Shown piece by piece: positions 16,818-24,984 of a stretch of 32,764 nucleotides of DNA (position 1 is the stretch's first letter; each line of letters opens with the position of its first letter). Both the position numbers and the translations under genes were made by a program. The notes under the pieces are model-generated. The model was not told the origin of the DNA. It worked only from the letters and a program-made list of their open reading frames with translations, and searched no databases. The stretch is taken from the NCBI GenBank assembly GCA_028280565.1, contig JANQLQ010000068.1, positions 1 to 32,764 of the forward strand, written 5' to 3'. The DNA comes from Fulvivirga sp. (GTDB lineage: Bacteria; Bacteroidota; Bacteroidia; Cytophagales; Cyclobacteriaceae).

Positions 16818-17903
16818 CTAATACGTAGCCCCGCTTAACTCAACCTTTTGTATGATCCCCATTCGTTTTGCTTTATTGGCCAATTGTGCCGTAAATATAT
16901 GGGCTCCCTTTGCATTGAAATGAGAAATGTCGAAACTGTTATCAAATTCATAAAACTCCGGGTATTCCGCGGGGTCAGACAAGTCTATCACGGGTGATCG
17001 CGTGATGTGATGCGCCACTTGGTGAAAAAAATCAATGTCATCTTCGTTAAAATTCCGGGGTTTGATAAACAGTACGAGGTTTACCCCCTGCTCGGCAAAC
17101 CGGTCTGAGAGCTCGTTTAAAAAAGTAGCATACCTGGTGACAGGAGGGTCAAAGTTACTGGGCTCATGAAAAATGTTCTTTTTAGCCAGCCTGCCTAGTA
17201 CTTTCTTATTTTTTCTAAACTTATTATGTCGAATGACATTTCCTTCGTTGAGCTCATTTTGGTTCTCCCTAATGTCCTGGTCAAAGGAATAATACCCGTC
17301 ATTTTCCAGGATAGGGGCGAAACGGTTCGTGCCAGATCCCGGCTTTTCCGAGACCATTTGGCCTAGTACCCCGGTACCGAAATACTTATAAAGTAACGTT
17401 TGTGTGTATATGTAGATATATTTGAGTTTTCGCTCTTTTGTATACCCCGAATTGATAATGGATTGCATCACCATTTCATAATAGTTGAAATCAAGCGCGT
17501 ATAAGGAAGGGCTTGTATTAAAATTGCTTTTCAGGGTGGCGAAAGCGTTGAGTTCAAAGAAAATATAGTCCAGGTCCCAACTTTCAAGGCTCATCGCCTC
17601 TAAGAAGGCAAACGAACGTACCGGCATGAAACCGCCAGAACCCAAATTGAATGAATAGGTATGACAAATGGAATCAAAGGTACGCGTATTGATATGGCGG
17701 AACACGGTACTGCTGCCGATGAAAACCGTGTTGTACTTCTCTTCATTTTGTTTTAGGTAATGATACTTGGCCACCAGGTCTTCCACTTCCATCTTATCGA
17801 AATCATCTGCGGAGCCCGATAGTGTATAGAGTAATGCCGTCAATGGGAAAAACAGCACTAAAAACGTTGCGTAAATACCGATTTTTTTCAAAAACTGTCC
17901 CAT
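16818..17903 (-). CDS. SGNH-like protein, probable partner of the MBOAT acyltransferase
   Basis: This protein has an N-terminal signal anchor (about 8-28) and a periplasmic domain. A block-I-like motif FIGSSTVFRHIN (GSST, 63-66) supplies a possible nucleophilic serine, and a C-terminal DISH (325-328) fits the DxxH pair of SGNH esterases and acyltransferases. Its layout resembles AlgJ/AlgX, DltD and PatB proteins, which take an acyl group passed through the membrane by an MBOAT protein and put it on the polysaccharide. The ATG at 17903 is three bases from the stop of the MBOAT gene, strongly suggesting joint expression. The catalytic Ser63-66/Asp325/His328 reading is by eye. A structural, non-catalytic role is possible because the classical GDSL is replaced by GSST. 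Confidence 0.75.
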   Translation of the reverse strand: MGQFLKKIGIYATFLVLFFPLTALLYTLSGSADDFDKMEVEDLVAKYHYLKQNEEKYNTVFIGSSTVFRHINTRTFDSICHTYSFNLGSGGFMPVRSFAFLEAMSLESWDLDYIFFELNAFATLKSNFNTSPSLYALDFNYYEMVMQSIINSGYTKERKLKYIYIYTQTLLYKYFGTGVLGQMVSEKPGSGTNRFAPILENDGYYSFDQDIRENQNELNEGNVIRHNKFRKNKKVLGRLAKKNIFHEPSNFDPPVTRYATFLNELSDRFAEQGVNLVLFIKPRNFNEDDIDFFHQVAHHITRSPVIDLSDPAEYPEFYEFDNSFDISHFNAKGAHIFTAQLANKAKRMGIIQKVELSGATY

Positions 17904-17906
17904 GGC

Positions 17907-19337
17907 CTAAAATTGAAAATATATAAATTGCTGGCCGTTGTATGAAAATGCCACGATCAGGTAAGAGACCATTCCATAGATACAATATTTCATAAAAAAT
18001 GGCCGGTGATCAAAGTTGAACGGATGGAGCTTATCACGATTCAGCCATTCAATCGCGACTAGCAGTACTATCCATCCCAGCATATACAGCATTCGCCAGC
18101 CTGGAAAGGCCCAGGAGTCGAAGGAGACCATCGCTTTGATAAAAAAGCCGGCAGAGTATAAGCTTTCCGATCTAAAGAAAATAAAAGCAAACGAGACCAG
18201 CAGGAAGGTGACCGCCATCTGTAGAAATTCTTTCCCACTGGGTAAAAGCCTTTGGTGTCCTACTTCATCGAGGTGCACCCTCGTGGATTGTGACAGGAGC
18301 AGTGGGATGTAGTAAAGCCCATGGAGAAACCCCCAAACGATAAAGGTCCAATTGGCACCGTGCCAAGCCCCGCTTACCGTAAAGATTATGATCACGTTAC
18401 GGATCCTTCCTAGGGTACCCACCCGGCTACCTCCTAGGGGAATGTAGAGGTAGTCCCTGAACCACGAAGAAAGTGAGATATGCCACCTTCTCCAGAACTC
18501 TGCAATGTCCCTGGCAAAATAAGGATATCGAAAATTCCGCATCAGGTCTATTCCAAAGAGCTTAGCCGTGCCAATAGCCACATCAGAATACCCTGAAAAA
18601 TCTCCATAGATCTGAAAGGCGAAGAATATCGCCCCCAGGAATAACATACTCCCGGGATACTCCCCCGGGGCCGCAAAAATCTCGTTGACGAAAATCGCGC
18701 ACTGGTCGGCGATCACTACTTTTTTGAATAACCCCCAAATCACCAGCTTTATCCCCTCTTTCCCTTTTTCAAACTCGAAAGCCCGGGCTTTTTTGAACTG
18801 GGGTAGCAATGTGCTCGCGCGTTCAATAGGACCGGCTACGAGCTGCGGAAAAAAGCTGACGTATGCCATGAACGAGAGCAAGTCTTTGGTAGGTGAGATC
18901 GTACGCCGGTATACATCAAGCGTGTAGCTCAAGGTCTGGAAGGTATAAAAGCTAATGCCTACCGGCAGGATAACATACAAAGAGTATAAATTTACCTGTA
19001 TCCCAAAATGCCCGAACGATTCAACTACGGTATCAATAAAAAAATTGTAGTATTTAAAAAAGCCAAGGATGCCCAGGTTCACCAAAAGGCTTGCGCCAAG
19101 TAAGATCTTCCTATGCTGAGGCTTAGAGGTTTGGCCTAATTTAAGCGCAATGATATAGTCACTTAGCGAGCTGATAACGATCAGTGACAGGAAGCGGTAA
19201 TCCCACCAACCATAAAAAAGGTAACTGCTGATCAACAGGATCAAATTCTGCCTCTTGTGATTACCGCTGAAAACATACCAATGCAGCAAGAATACCAGTG
19301 GTAGAAATAATGCAAATGTAAAGGAGTTAAACAGCAT
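17907..19337 (-). CDS. MBOAT family O-acyltransferase (AlgI-like)
   Basis: This 476-residue polytopic protein moves acyl (probably acetyl) groups across the inner membrane for polysaccharide O-acylation. The family signature GAWHGANWTFIVWGFLHG is present with the likely catalytic histidine at residue 326 and a second conserved histidine at 339. Upstream conserved stretches include FFPQLVAGPIER, YGDFSGYSDVAIGTAKLFG, FWRRWHISLSSWFRDYLYIPLGGSR, all typical of AlgI/DltB relatives. Length matches AlgI. It forms a pair with the adjacent SGNH-like gene. The 143 bases upstream (19338-19480) separate it from the WecG-type gene; no clear promoter is visible there. Confidence 0.93.
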   Translation of the reverse strand: MLFNSFTFALFLPLVFLLHWYVFSGNHKRQNLILLISSYLFYGWWDYRFLSLIVISSLSDYIIALKLGQTSKPQHRKILLGASLLVNLGILGFFKYYNFFIDTVVESFGHFGIQVNLYSLYVILPVGISFYTFQTLSYTLDVYRRTISPTKDLLSFMAYVSFFPQLVAGPIERASTLLPQFKKARAFEFEKGKEGIKLVIWGLFKKVVIADQCAIFVNEIFAAPGEYPGSMLFLGAIFFAFQIYGDFSGYSDVAIGTAKLFGIDLMRNFRYPYFARDIAEFWRRWHISLSSWFRDYLYIPLGGSRVGTLGRIRNVIIIFTVSGAWHGANWTFIVWGFLHGLYYIPLLLSQSTRVHLDEVGHQRLLPSGKEFLQMAVTFLLVSFAFIFFRSESLYSAGFFIKAMVSFDSWAFPGWRMLYMLGWIVLLVAIEWLNRDKLHPFNFDHRPFFMKYCIYGMVSYLIVAFSYNGQQFIYFQF

Positions 19338-19480
19338 GTAAATAAAGTAGTAGAATCCTAGTGTCTAATCCAGGTCTAGCCATAAAGCCGGTTACAAAAG
19401 CTTACCTTACTCATTGGTTAGCAGGTTGGGCCACACGTTATCACCAACCCCTGGGAACATACCGGTAAAGCATAGTAGGG

Positions 19481-20263
19481 TCATGAACTTATGCCACGAC
19501 TGGGCCTTAACCCAAACACCTGCCGAACGAACAGGAAAATGAAGTATGAATTAGTAAAAAGGTATCTCTTCCAAAGCCTGGAAGGCTCCTGCATAAGCCG
19601 GAACAACCACTCCAGTCCATTACGCTGCATCCAGCTGGGAGCGATCACAGAGTTTCCTGCCAAAAAGTCGAAGGCGGCTCCCACGGCCATCATAGGGGCA
19701 TGTACGCTGCCGATATGGTTAGCCACCCATACCTCCTGTCGCGGACACCCCCGCCCGACTAAAACGAGGTTAGCGTTCGAACCATTGATCTTTTGGATGT
19801 CCTCTTGGTCCTCCTCTTCCGTGGCTTCCCGGAACCTATCCGCGTGTATACCACATATTTCAATATTGGGAAACTCCTTGTTTATGTACTGCTCAAACTT
19901 CTCCAAAGTATCACGGGTGCTTCCATACAAATACACCTTTAACCCCGCCTTATCTGCCTTCTTCAATACATGATAAGTGATAATACGGCCAATCACACGG
20001 CTTTTTAATTTCGTGCGGTAAAAAAAGTTAAGAGCCCAAACAATGGGTTGGCCATCCGGAACGACCAGGTCGATCTTATTGACCAATCGATTTAGATCCT
20101 TATCCCACACAGATTCTATCAAACCATGTACTGCCAGCGCTGTCATACCAAAGCTCTTATTTTGCTTGGCATGTTCGATGATTACGTCACTTGCCGAATC
20201 ATAATCTACTAAGGAATAGTTGACTGAAAATAGATCCTGTTTCTTGTAAGTTGTCATTTTCAT
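19481..20263 (-). CDS. WecG/TagA/CpsF family glycosyltransferase (GT26)
   Basis: This is a membrane-associated glycosyltransferase that adds the second sugar (a ManNAc or ManNAcA-type residue in characterised relatives) to a polyprenyl-linked first sugar. Family motifs visible are VVPDGQPIVW, GRGCPRQEVWVANHIG and the C-terminal run APSWMQRNGLEWLFRLMQEPSRLWKRY. No transmembrane segment is evident; the basic C-terminus is the usual membrane-association region. At 260 residues it has the usual length. It follows the WcaJ-type gene by 37 bases, so initiation and second step are encoded together. The ATG at 20263 is used; a second ATG two codons in is equally possible. Confidence 0.9.
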   Translation of the reverse strand: MKMTTYKKQDLFSVNYSLVDYDSASDVIIEHAKQNKSFGMTALAVHGLIESVWDKDLNRLVNKIDLVVPDGQPIVWALNFFYRTKLKSRVIGRIITYHVLKKADKAGLKVYLYGSTRDTLEKFEQYINKEFPNIEICGIHADRFREATEEEDQEDIQKINGSNANLVLVGRGCPRQEVWVANHIGSVHAPMMAVGAAFDFLAGNSVIAPSWMQRNGLEWLFRLMQEPSRLWKRYLFTNSYFIFLFVRQVFGLRPSRGISS

Positions 20264-20300
20264 GTATCAGTGGTTAGGGAAAGACTACTCATGAAGCCTA

Positions 20301-21728
20301 TTAGTAGGCTGTATTTTCACCCTTAAACAGGTTGATGATGGTTTTGTAAATGATCTGGAGGTCCAGTAAAATGCTCCAGTTTTCAAGATAGTATTTATCA
20401 AAGAGGACCCTCTTTTCCATTTGCCAAGGCTCCTTGATCTCACCCCTGAATCCATTGACCTGCGCATAGCCTGTTATGCCGGCTTCTATCGCATGGCGAA
20501 TTTTAAACGTAGCGAATTCCCGGGTATATTGATCGGTATGTACGATCATATGAGGTCTCGGACCCACGATTGACATATCACCGCGCAGTGCATTAAAAAA
20601 CTGCGGAAGCTCATCCAAACTGGTTTTCCTCAGGAATCGCCCCACGGCCGTCACCCTTTTGTCATCCCGGGTGGCCTGTTTCAAATGTGCTTCATTATTG
20701 ACCGTCATCGTCCTAAACTTATAGCACCAAAATGTCCGGCAGCTTTTGCCCGTCCGCAGTTGTTTAAAGAAAATAGGTCCCTTCGAATCCATTTTGATCA
20801 TAATAGCGATGACCGGGAACAAGGTTAAGGAAAGTAAGACCAGCACAATGGAAGAAACCACGATATCAAACGATCGCTTTGTGAACCTATTGATATGCGA
20901 GGAAAGTGGCGTTCGCTCATAAGAGACCACGGGTATTCCATGATGATCAATTACGTGTGTACGCAGTTTAAAATCATCCTCAATATCAAGATCAGGAACT
21001 ATGCCTAGGAAAATGTAATTTTCATCTGCAAAACTGCGTAGCTCATTCAGGTAATCCTTGTGGTTGGCAAGTGTGTAGTATATCTCGTCCACCTTGTGTT
21101 CCAGGCAATAAGATTTCACATCGTTTAGCTCCCCCAGGTAGAAGTCTATATACTCCTCTTCAAAATTATCACGGGCATCAAATAACCCCTCAACCTGGGC
21201 TGTACTGACGCTCTTGTCGGAAAAGTGATCGATTAAGCGCCTGGCCGTAGCGTTAGATCCGATGATCACGATCTTCTTACGTTTTCGATAGCCCCGGTCC
21301 GTGATTTTGTACACCATAAAGAAGGCCATCCTGCTGATCAAAAGGATGATGAAAGAATAAACAAACACCAGCAGCGCTTGTACGAAAGAGAAGCCCATGA
21401 AATCATTGACCGAAATCAACGAAACCGTGATGATCCCATAAATGACCCCTGACGTTCCCAGCGCGCCGAGGTAGTGCTTGGTTTTGTTAAGGTTCTTAGA
21501 CTGGAGCATAGACACGATGAAAACGGATAGTATCCATCCCAACACCAGTATTACAGCTATCAAGATCTTATTTTGTCGTGAGAGTATAGGCAAAGACAAA
21601 ATCGGGAAGAATGACCCCCTAATGTATCCAAGAAGAAAAATCAAAATGAGGGAATCAAAAAATGAATATACCGGGAAAAATATATTCATTAGATCGTCTC
21701 TCAAGATTAGCTTTTTCAAGTAATTCAT
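20301..21728 (-). CDS. Exopolysaccharide polyprenyl glycosylphosphotransferase (WcaJ-type)
   Basis: This enzyme starts repeat-unit synthesis by moving a sugar-1-phosphate onto undecaprenyl phosphate at the inner membrane. The N-terminal half has four or five hydrophobic segments (about 10-150), followed by a Rossmann-like region (VIIGSNATARRLIDHF). The catalytic C-terminal half begins near 280 with KRSFDIVVSSIVLVLLS and contains the family motifs FFKQLRTGK, CYKFRTM, RFLRKTSLDELPQFFNAL, DMSIVGPRPH and GITGYAQVNG. At 475 residues it is full length. It is the first gene of the minus-strand operon ending at 15409. The donor sugar (glucose or galactose) cannot be told from sequence. The leader upstream contains overlapping inverted repeats described separately. 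Confidence 0.93.
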   Translation of the reverse strand: MNYLKKLILRDDLMNIFFPVYSFFDSLILIFLLGYIRGSFFPILSLPILSRQNKILIAVILVLGWILSVFIVSMLQSKNLNKTKHYLGALGTSGVIYGIITVSLISVNDFMGFSFVQALLVFVYSFIILLISRMAFFMVYKITDRGYRKRKKIVIIGSNATARRLIDHFSDKSVSTAQVEGLFDARDNFEEEYIDFYLGELNDVKSYCLEHKVDEIYYTLANHKDYLNELRSFADENYIFLGIVPDLDIEDDFKLRTHVIDHHGIPVVSYERTPLSSHINRFTKRSFDIVVSSIVLVLLSLTLFPVIAIMIKMDSKGPIFFKQLRTGKSCRTFWCYKFRTMTVNNEAHLKQATRDDKRVTAVGRFLRKTSLDELPQFFNALRGDMSIVGPRPHMIVHTDQYTREFATFKIRHAIEAGITGYAQVNGFRGEIKEPWQMEKRVLFDKYYLENWSILLDLQIIYKTIINLFKGENTAY

Positions 21729-22220
21729 GGGAATATCTGTTGGTTGATATTTACATTTTTTTAATCATTCTTATTGTTTAAAGCAACTATGAAATACAAA
21801 GAGATTTAGTGTCTAACAGGTTGATTACGTAGCTATTGAAAGGACACTAAATTCATTTTTTAGAAAATGAATTTCAATTTAACCGTATGAAGAAATTATG
21901 AATTAAACTTGAACGTAAGGTAAATCTGGCAGTAGGCAGGCCCGTGTTTGTCACTTTATCCTGGAAGGGAAACAGGAGAGTACCGCCGGTCGATTTTATT
22001 TTAGTAAGCGTCCGGAGTTAGGGCACCATCCGTACATTTAGCTCCTGGAGCCCTCCTTAACGGCCTGCTTCTATGGATTGCATCTCTTCTTTTTAAAATC
22101 ACCGGACCGGCACAAGGTAAGATACCCTGTGTTATGGTAACATGAAGACCTTACAAATCGTAAGGCCGGGATCATAGGCAGTACCCCCGGCGAGGTATCA
22201 GCCGATATCATTTTCCAACC
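21729..22220. other. Non-coding spacer between the exopolysaccharide and T6SS blocks
   Basis: This stretch of about 490 bases has no credible gene. It holds the nested inverted repeats at 21804-21874. Two small stems lie close to the end of the tssO gene: TGTTA-TGG-TAACA at 22130-22142 and CCTTAC-AAATC-GTAAGG at 22149-22165. Neither is followed by a T-run on the minus strand, so they are weak terminator candidates for the tssE-tssO arm. Confidence 0.55.
21804..21874 (-). promoter_or_regulatory. Two overlapping inverted repeats in the leader of the WcaJ-type operon
   Basis: Stem 1 is a perfect 11-base inverted repeat, AAATTCATTTT at 21849-21859 and AAAATGAATTT at 21864-21874, with loop TTAG. 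Stem 2 is a perfect 10-base inverted repeat, ATTTAGTGTC at 21804-21813 and GACACTAAAT at 21843-21852. The two share 21849-21852, so both cannot form fully at once. They end about 75 bases upstream of the start codon at 21728. They could be alternative RNA folds or DNA operators; nothing in the sequence decides between these. No exact TAnnTTTG box was found in this leader. Confidence 0.55.
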
Positions 22221-22733
22221 TTACCGCCTGCTCATTTGGCGGCAGATATCTAAGTCCCGCTGGGCTTGGTTTAAGTCACGCTTATACTGGTCGATCAGTT
22301 CGTCATATTCATCGAGTTCCCCACGCACGTCATTGAGCTGGATCAGGGAAGATTTTGCATTTTTAAGCTCCAAAAAAGTCTGGATAATATTAGAATACAT
22401 CCTGCGGCGGTAAGTAGAATCTTCAACCGGCAATGAGCTTTGCATATCCGCCAGCTCTGAGCTAACCAAACGTTCCATATAATCAGAATTGACCCCGGGC
22501 ATGTCCATGGAGTCCAGCAGCGATTTTACTTCTTCCATTTGCTGGGCAAAACTCCTGCCCTGCCCCTCTTTGTTAATGATTTGACGGTTTCGTTCGCGGT
22601 GCATGGCGTTTTCTATGGATGGAACTCTAAATCCAAAGAAAACGGCCAAAACAATGACCGACGTGGTGACTGTAAATAATAAAAGAAATAAGAAAAAAGT
22701 ATTTATTCGTTGCTTAGAATTCAATGGTTTCAT
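22221..22733 (-). CDS. tssO: T6SSiii membrane-complex protein TssO
   Basis: This is a small inner-membrane protein of the Bacteroidota-specific T6SSiii trans-envelope complex (the TssN/Q/O/P/R set, which replaces TssJLM). It has a short basic N-terminus (MKPLNSKQR), one membrane segment at about 13-34 and a periplasmic helical domain. The C-terminal part (about 110-168) is a predicted coiled coil (LDEYDELIDQYKRDLNQAQRDLD). Length (170) and layout fit TssO. It is the last gene of the minus-strand T6SS arm, 70 bases after tssK. Identification rests on topology, an N-terminal region resembling the TssO family, and the flanking tss genes. Confidence 0.78.
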   Translation of the reverse strand: MKPLNSKQRINTFFLFLLLFTVTTSVIVLAVFFGFRVPSIENAMHRERNRQIINKEGQGRSFAQQMEEVKSLLDSMDMPGVNSDYMERLVSSELADMQSSLPVEDSTYRRRMYSNIIQTFLELKNAKSSLIQLNDVRGELDEYDELIDQYKRDLNQAQRDLDICRQMSRR

Positions 22734-22803
22734 AGATCAAACTCGTTAAAAATATGGGTTAGTTACTGGAACTGCGATTAGGCCGGGAGGTAGAAAGTCT
22801 TTC

Positions 22804-23973
22804 TTACTCGGCAAGGAACCTGCCCCTCCATGTCGCTTTTTCTTCTTTGGGCTCCGCGTTGACCGCCTCCTCTTTGACGAAAATATTGGTTTTGCTTTTT
22901 TTGCCTATGTAGTCCAGCTCGGCCAGTTTTTGGAAAAGCGATGACACTATGCCCATGAAACTGTCTATCGCTTCAATAGAGCGCCTAATGTCATAATGCT
23001 GGTAATCATGACCGATCATGGCGTCCAGGTCTTTTTCAAACTCGGCTTGGTTCAGCCCACACCACTCTGCCAAGTAGGTCAATAGCTGCTCCGCTCCTAT
23101 GCCGGCTCTCAGGGTAATCTCATTTTTAATGATCCGCGCCATCGCCGCCGTGTGGGTGACCATAAATACCGGGGAGCGATAAGGCACCACCTGTTCGAAA
23201 ACAGTCGATTGGTGACTGGTATACTGGATAAGCGCACGGCAAATCACCGTAATGATCTGTGCCAGCCCATTTTTGATCTGCTTGGTATAAACTTTTTGAA
23301 TGATCTGGATACAGTTGAACTCCAACTCACTGAGGAAGCGCACCTGCCGCTCGTGGGCCTCCATAAGGAATGGGTGGCTCCTGGCAGAAGAAGAAGGCTG
23401 AATGTAACCGTCTTGCAATACCGCTTTGCCACTGTTAACCTCTATTTTTCCCACTACCAAATGATAAAGACCTACCTCGCCCATGCCCATATTTTTTGCC
23501 GGCACTAGGTCCAGCGAGTAATTGGGAAGGGTATAAGGCTTGCGAGGGGGAGTTTCACCCGGGTCCGCATCCCCTACCGGTATCCTGCTAAAAGGATCAC
23601 AGGTAAGGATTACCAAAAGATCGTCATTGGCGCTTTCGTCGAGCTGCAATACAGATCGAAGCTCATGGGCCGATAGTTTCAATTGGTCCGCGATCTCCCG
23701 AGTAATTTCTATGCGCACACCGCCTAATGTCACGGCATTGCAGCGATTCAGATGAACAGACACACGGTTTTGGCTATCGATGTTCATCCAAATGTCTACG
23801 GGATCATCCATTCCCGGGGCAGAAGGCAGTAAGCCGTAAGAAAGTGCATCCACTTGGTTCTGCCGGGCATCCCTCACATGATCCGTGATCTCGTTTTCAA
23901 GGCCCAGCAGATGGCTTTTGTTGATGTTCATCCCATCTACCCAGTTGACCTGTTGATGTTTTATGCTCTCCAT
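22804..23973 (-). CDS. tssK: T6SS baseplate protein TssK
   Basis: TssK is the baseplate subunit that links the TssF/TssE wedge to the membrane complex. The N-terminus has the family pattern VNWVDGMNINKSHLLGLEN (about 9-27), followed by a beta-rich shell domain and a helical middle domain (RSHPFLMEAHERQVRFLSELEF). The C-terminal region includes VVPYRSPVFMVTHTAAMARIIKNEI, which fits the receptor-binding portion. The last ~35 residues are charged and probably disordered. At 389 residues it is shorter than proteobacterial TssK (about 440), as expected for subtype iii. ATG at 23973 is 10 bases from the stop of the PKD-domain gene, so the two are cotranscribed. In this subtype TssK should dock on a TssN/O/P-type complex, not on TssL/M. 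Confidence 0.88.
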   Translation of the reverse strand: MESIKHQQVNWVDGMNINKSHLLGLENEITDHVRDARQNQVDALSYGLLPSAPGMDDPVDIWMNIDSQNRVSVHLNRCNAVTLGGVRIEITREIADQLKLSAHELRSVLQLDESANDDLLVILTCDPFSRIPVGDADPGETPPRKPYTLPNYSLDLVPAKNMGMGEVGLYHLVVGKIEVNSGKAVLQDGYIQPSSSARSHPFLMEAHERQVRFLSELEFNCIQIIQKVYTKQIKNGLAQIITVICRALIQYTSHQSTVFEQVVPYRSPVFMVTHTAAMARIIKNEITLRAGIGAEQLLTYLAEWCGLNQAEFEKDLDAMIGHDYQHYDIRRSIEAIDSFMGIVSSLFQKLAELDYIGKKSKTNIFVKEEAVNAEPKEEKATWRGRFLAE

Positions 23974-23983
23974 ACGTATTGCA

Positions 23984-24976
23984 TTAAAAGATTTTAGTCC
24001 TGTACTTGATTTCTACCCTTACGATACATTGATTGTGATCACGGAAAGAAAACAGTTTCTTGATCTTTAGGTCTTTGCCTTCGATCTTCTTGAAGAAATC
24101 CGTGACCCTCATCATCTCCCCGTTCACCCTGAACACACTGGCATACATCCCTGAACATAGGTATGGGTCAATAATTTCCTTTTTCTGCCGCCCTTCGGCC
24201 ACATCTTTGATCAAGATCAGCAGGTCCTCATCAGAAATGTATTCGAAAGCCGCCTCTTCCGGTTCTTCCACTTCCTCATACTCTACATACTCCTCTGGCG
24301 ACTCGGGGATATAAGGTTCTTCCTTAGGCTTAGGAGTCGGCCTCCTCCTCGCCCTTCTTTTTGATTTGGGCAGTACCTTTATCGTCTTCTCGGCAATGTA
24401 TTTCATGTTGCCATTTACAATAAGCGATACCTTAACACGCCCGGGCTGCTTAAAGGTGTACAACGGGTTTTTGGCTCTCGAATCTACCTTACCAGACTCC
24501 CCGAACCTCCATTCCCAGGCATTGGCGCCGTCCGTGAGATCATTAAACCGTATTCTCTCCCCCACGGTTACTTTAGCCGGGGCGGTAAATGATGGGATCA
24601 GCGTCTTGTCTACTACCGGGATTGAATTTTTCACCACGATGGTCTTGTAATCGAAGCACTGCCCGTTAACCCTGAGCTTTACGATGTATTCGCCAGGCCT
24701 ACTGTAGATGTGCATGGGGTGTTCCGTGTGTACAAGTTCAGTACTGTCCCCGAAATCCCACTCGTATCTATAAGCCCCCGCAGTGAGATTGGTAAAATGG
24801 ATCACCTCATCCGCACGCAGGTTATATTTTTGGATCTCGAAAGATACACTGGGGCAAGGTTCGTGGTAATAGAGCTTAAAGCCAACGATGACAGAAGAAA
24901 CGGCAATGAGCGACACAAAGACCAGGATCACCATACGGTCAATATGCCAGGTCACTTTTTTTGTCTTGGGGTTCAT
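23984..24976 (-). CDS. tssP: PKD-domain membrane protein of the T6SSiii cluster (TssP candidate)
   Basis: This is a single-pass inner-membrane protein with a short basic cytoplasmic start and a membrane segment at about 14-35. Two PKD-like domains follow in the periplasm: the first (about 42-110) has the hallmark YEWDFGDST, and the second (about 128-196) has the degenerate WEWRFGESG. Next is a linker that switches from strongly basic (KSKRRARRRPTPKPK, about 202-216) to proline-rich and strongly acidic (EYVEYEEVEEPEEAAFEY, about 226-243). A compact C-terminal domain (about 246-330) carries two cysteines. It lies between tssF and tssK with spacings of eight and ten bases, so it is an integral part of the arm. 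TssP is the best match among known T6SSiii membrane-complex parts by topology and context. That assignment is inference. Confidence 0.6.
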   Translation of the reverse strand: MNPKTKKVTWHIDRMVILVFVSLIAVSSVIVGFKLYYHEPCPSVSFEIQKYNLRADEVIHFTNLTAGAYRYEWDFGDSTELVHTEHPMHIYSRPGEYIVKLRVNGQCFDYKTIVVKNSIPVVDKTLIPSFTAPAKVTVGERIRFNDLTDGANAWEWRFGESGKVDSRAKNPLYTFKQPGRVKVSLIVNGNMKYIAEKTIKVLPKSKRRARRRPTPKPKEEPYIPESPEEYVEYEEVEEPEEAAFEYISDEDLLILIKDVAEGRQKKEIIDPYLCSGMYASVFRVNGEMMRVTDFFKKIEGKDLKIKKLFSFRDHNQCIVRVEIKYRTKIF

Positions 24977-24984
24977 GGGTTGTT

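Noticed and set aside
22149-22165. Intrinsic terminator for the tssE-tssO arm
   Set aside because: The six-base stem is not followed by a T-run on the minus strand; kept only as a weak note in the spacer entry.
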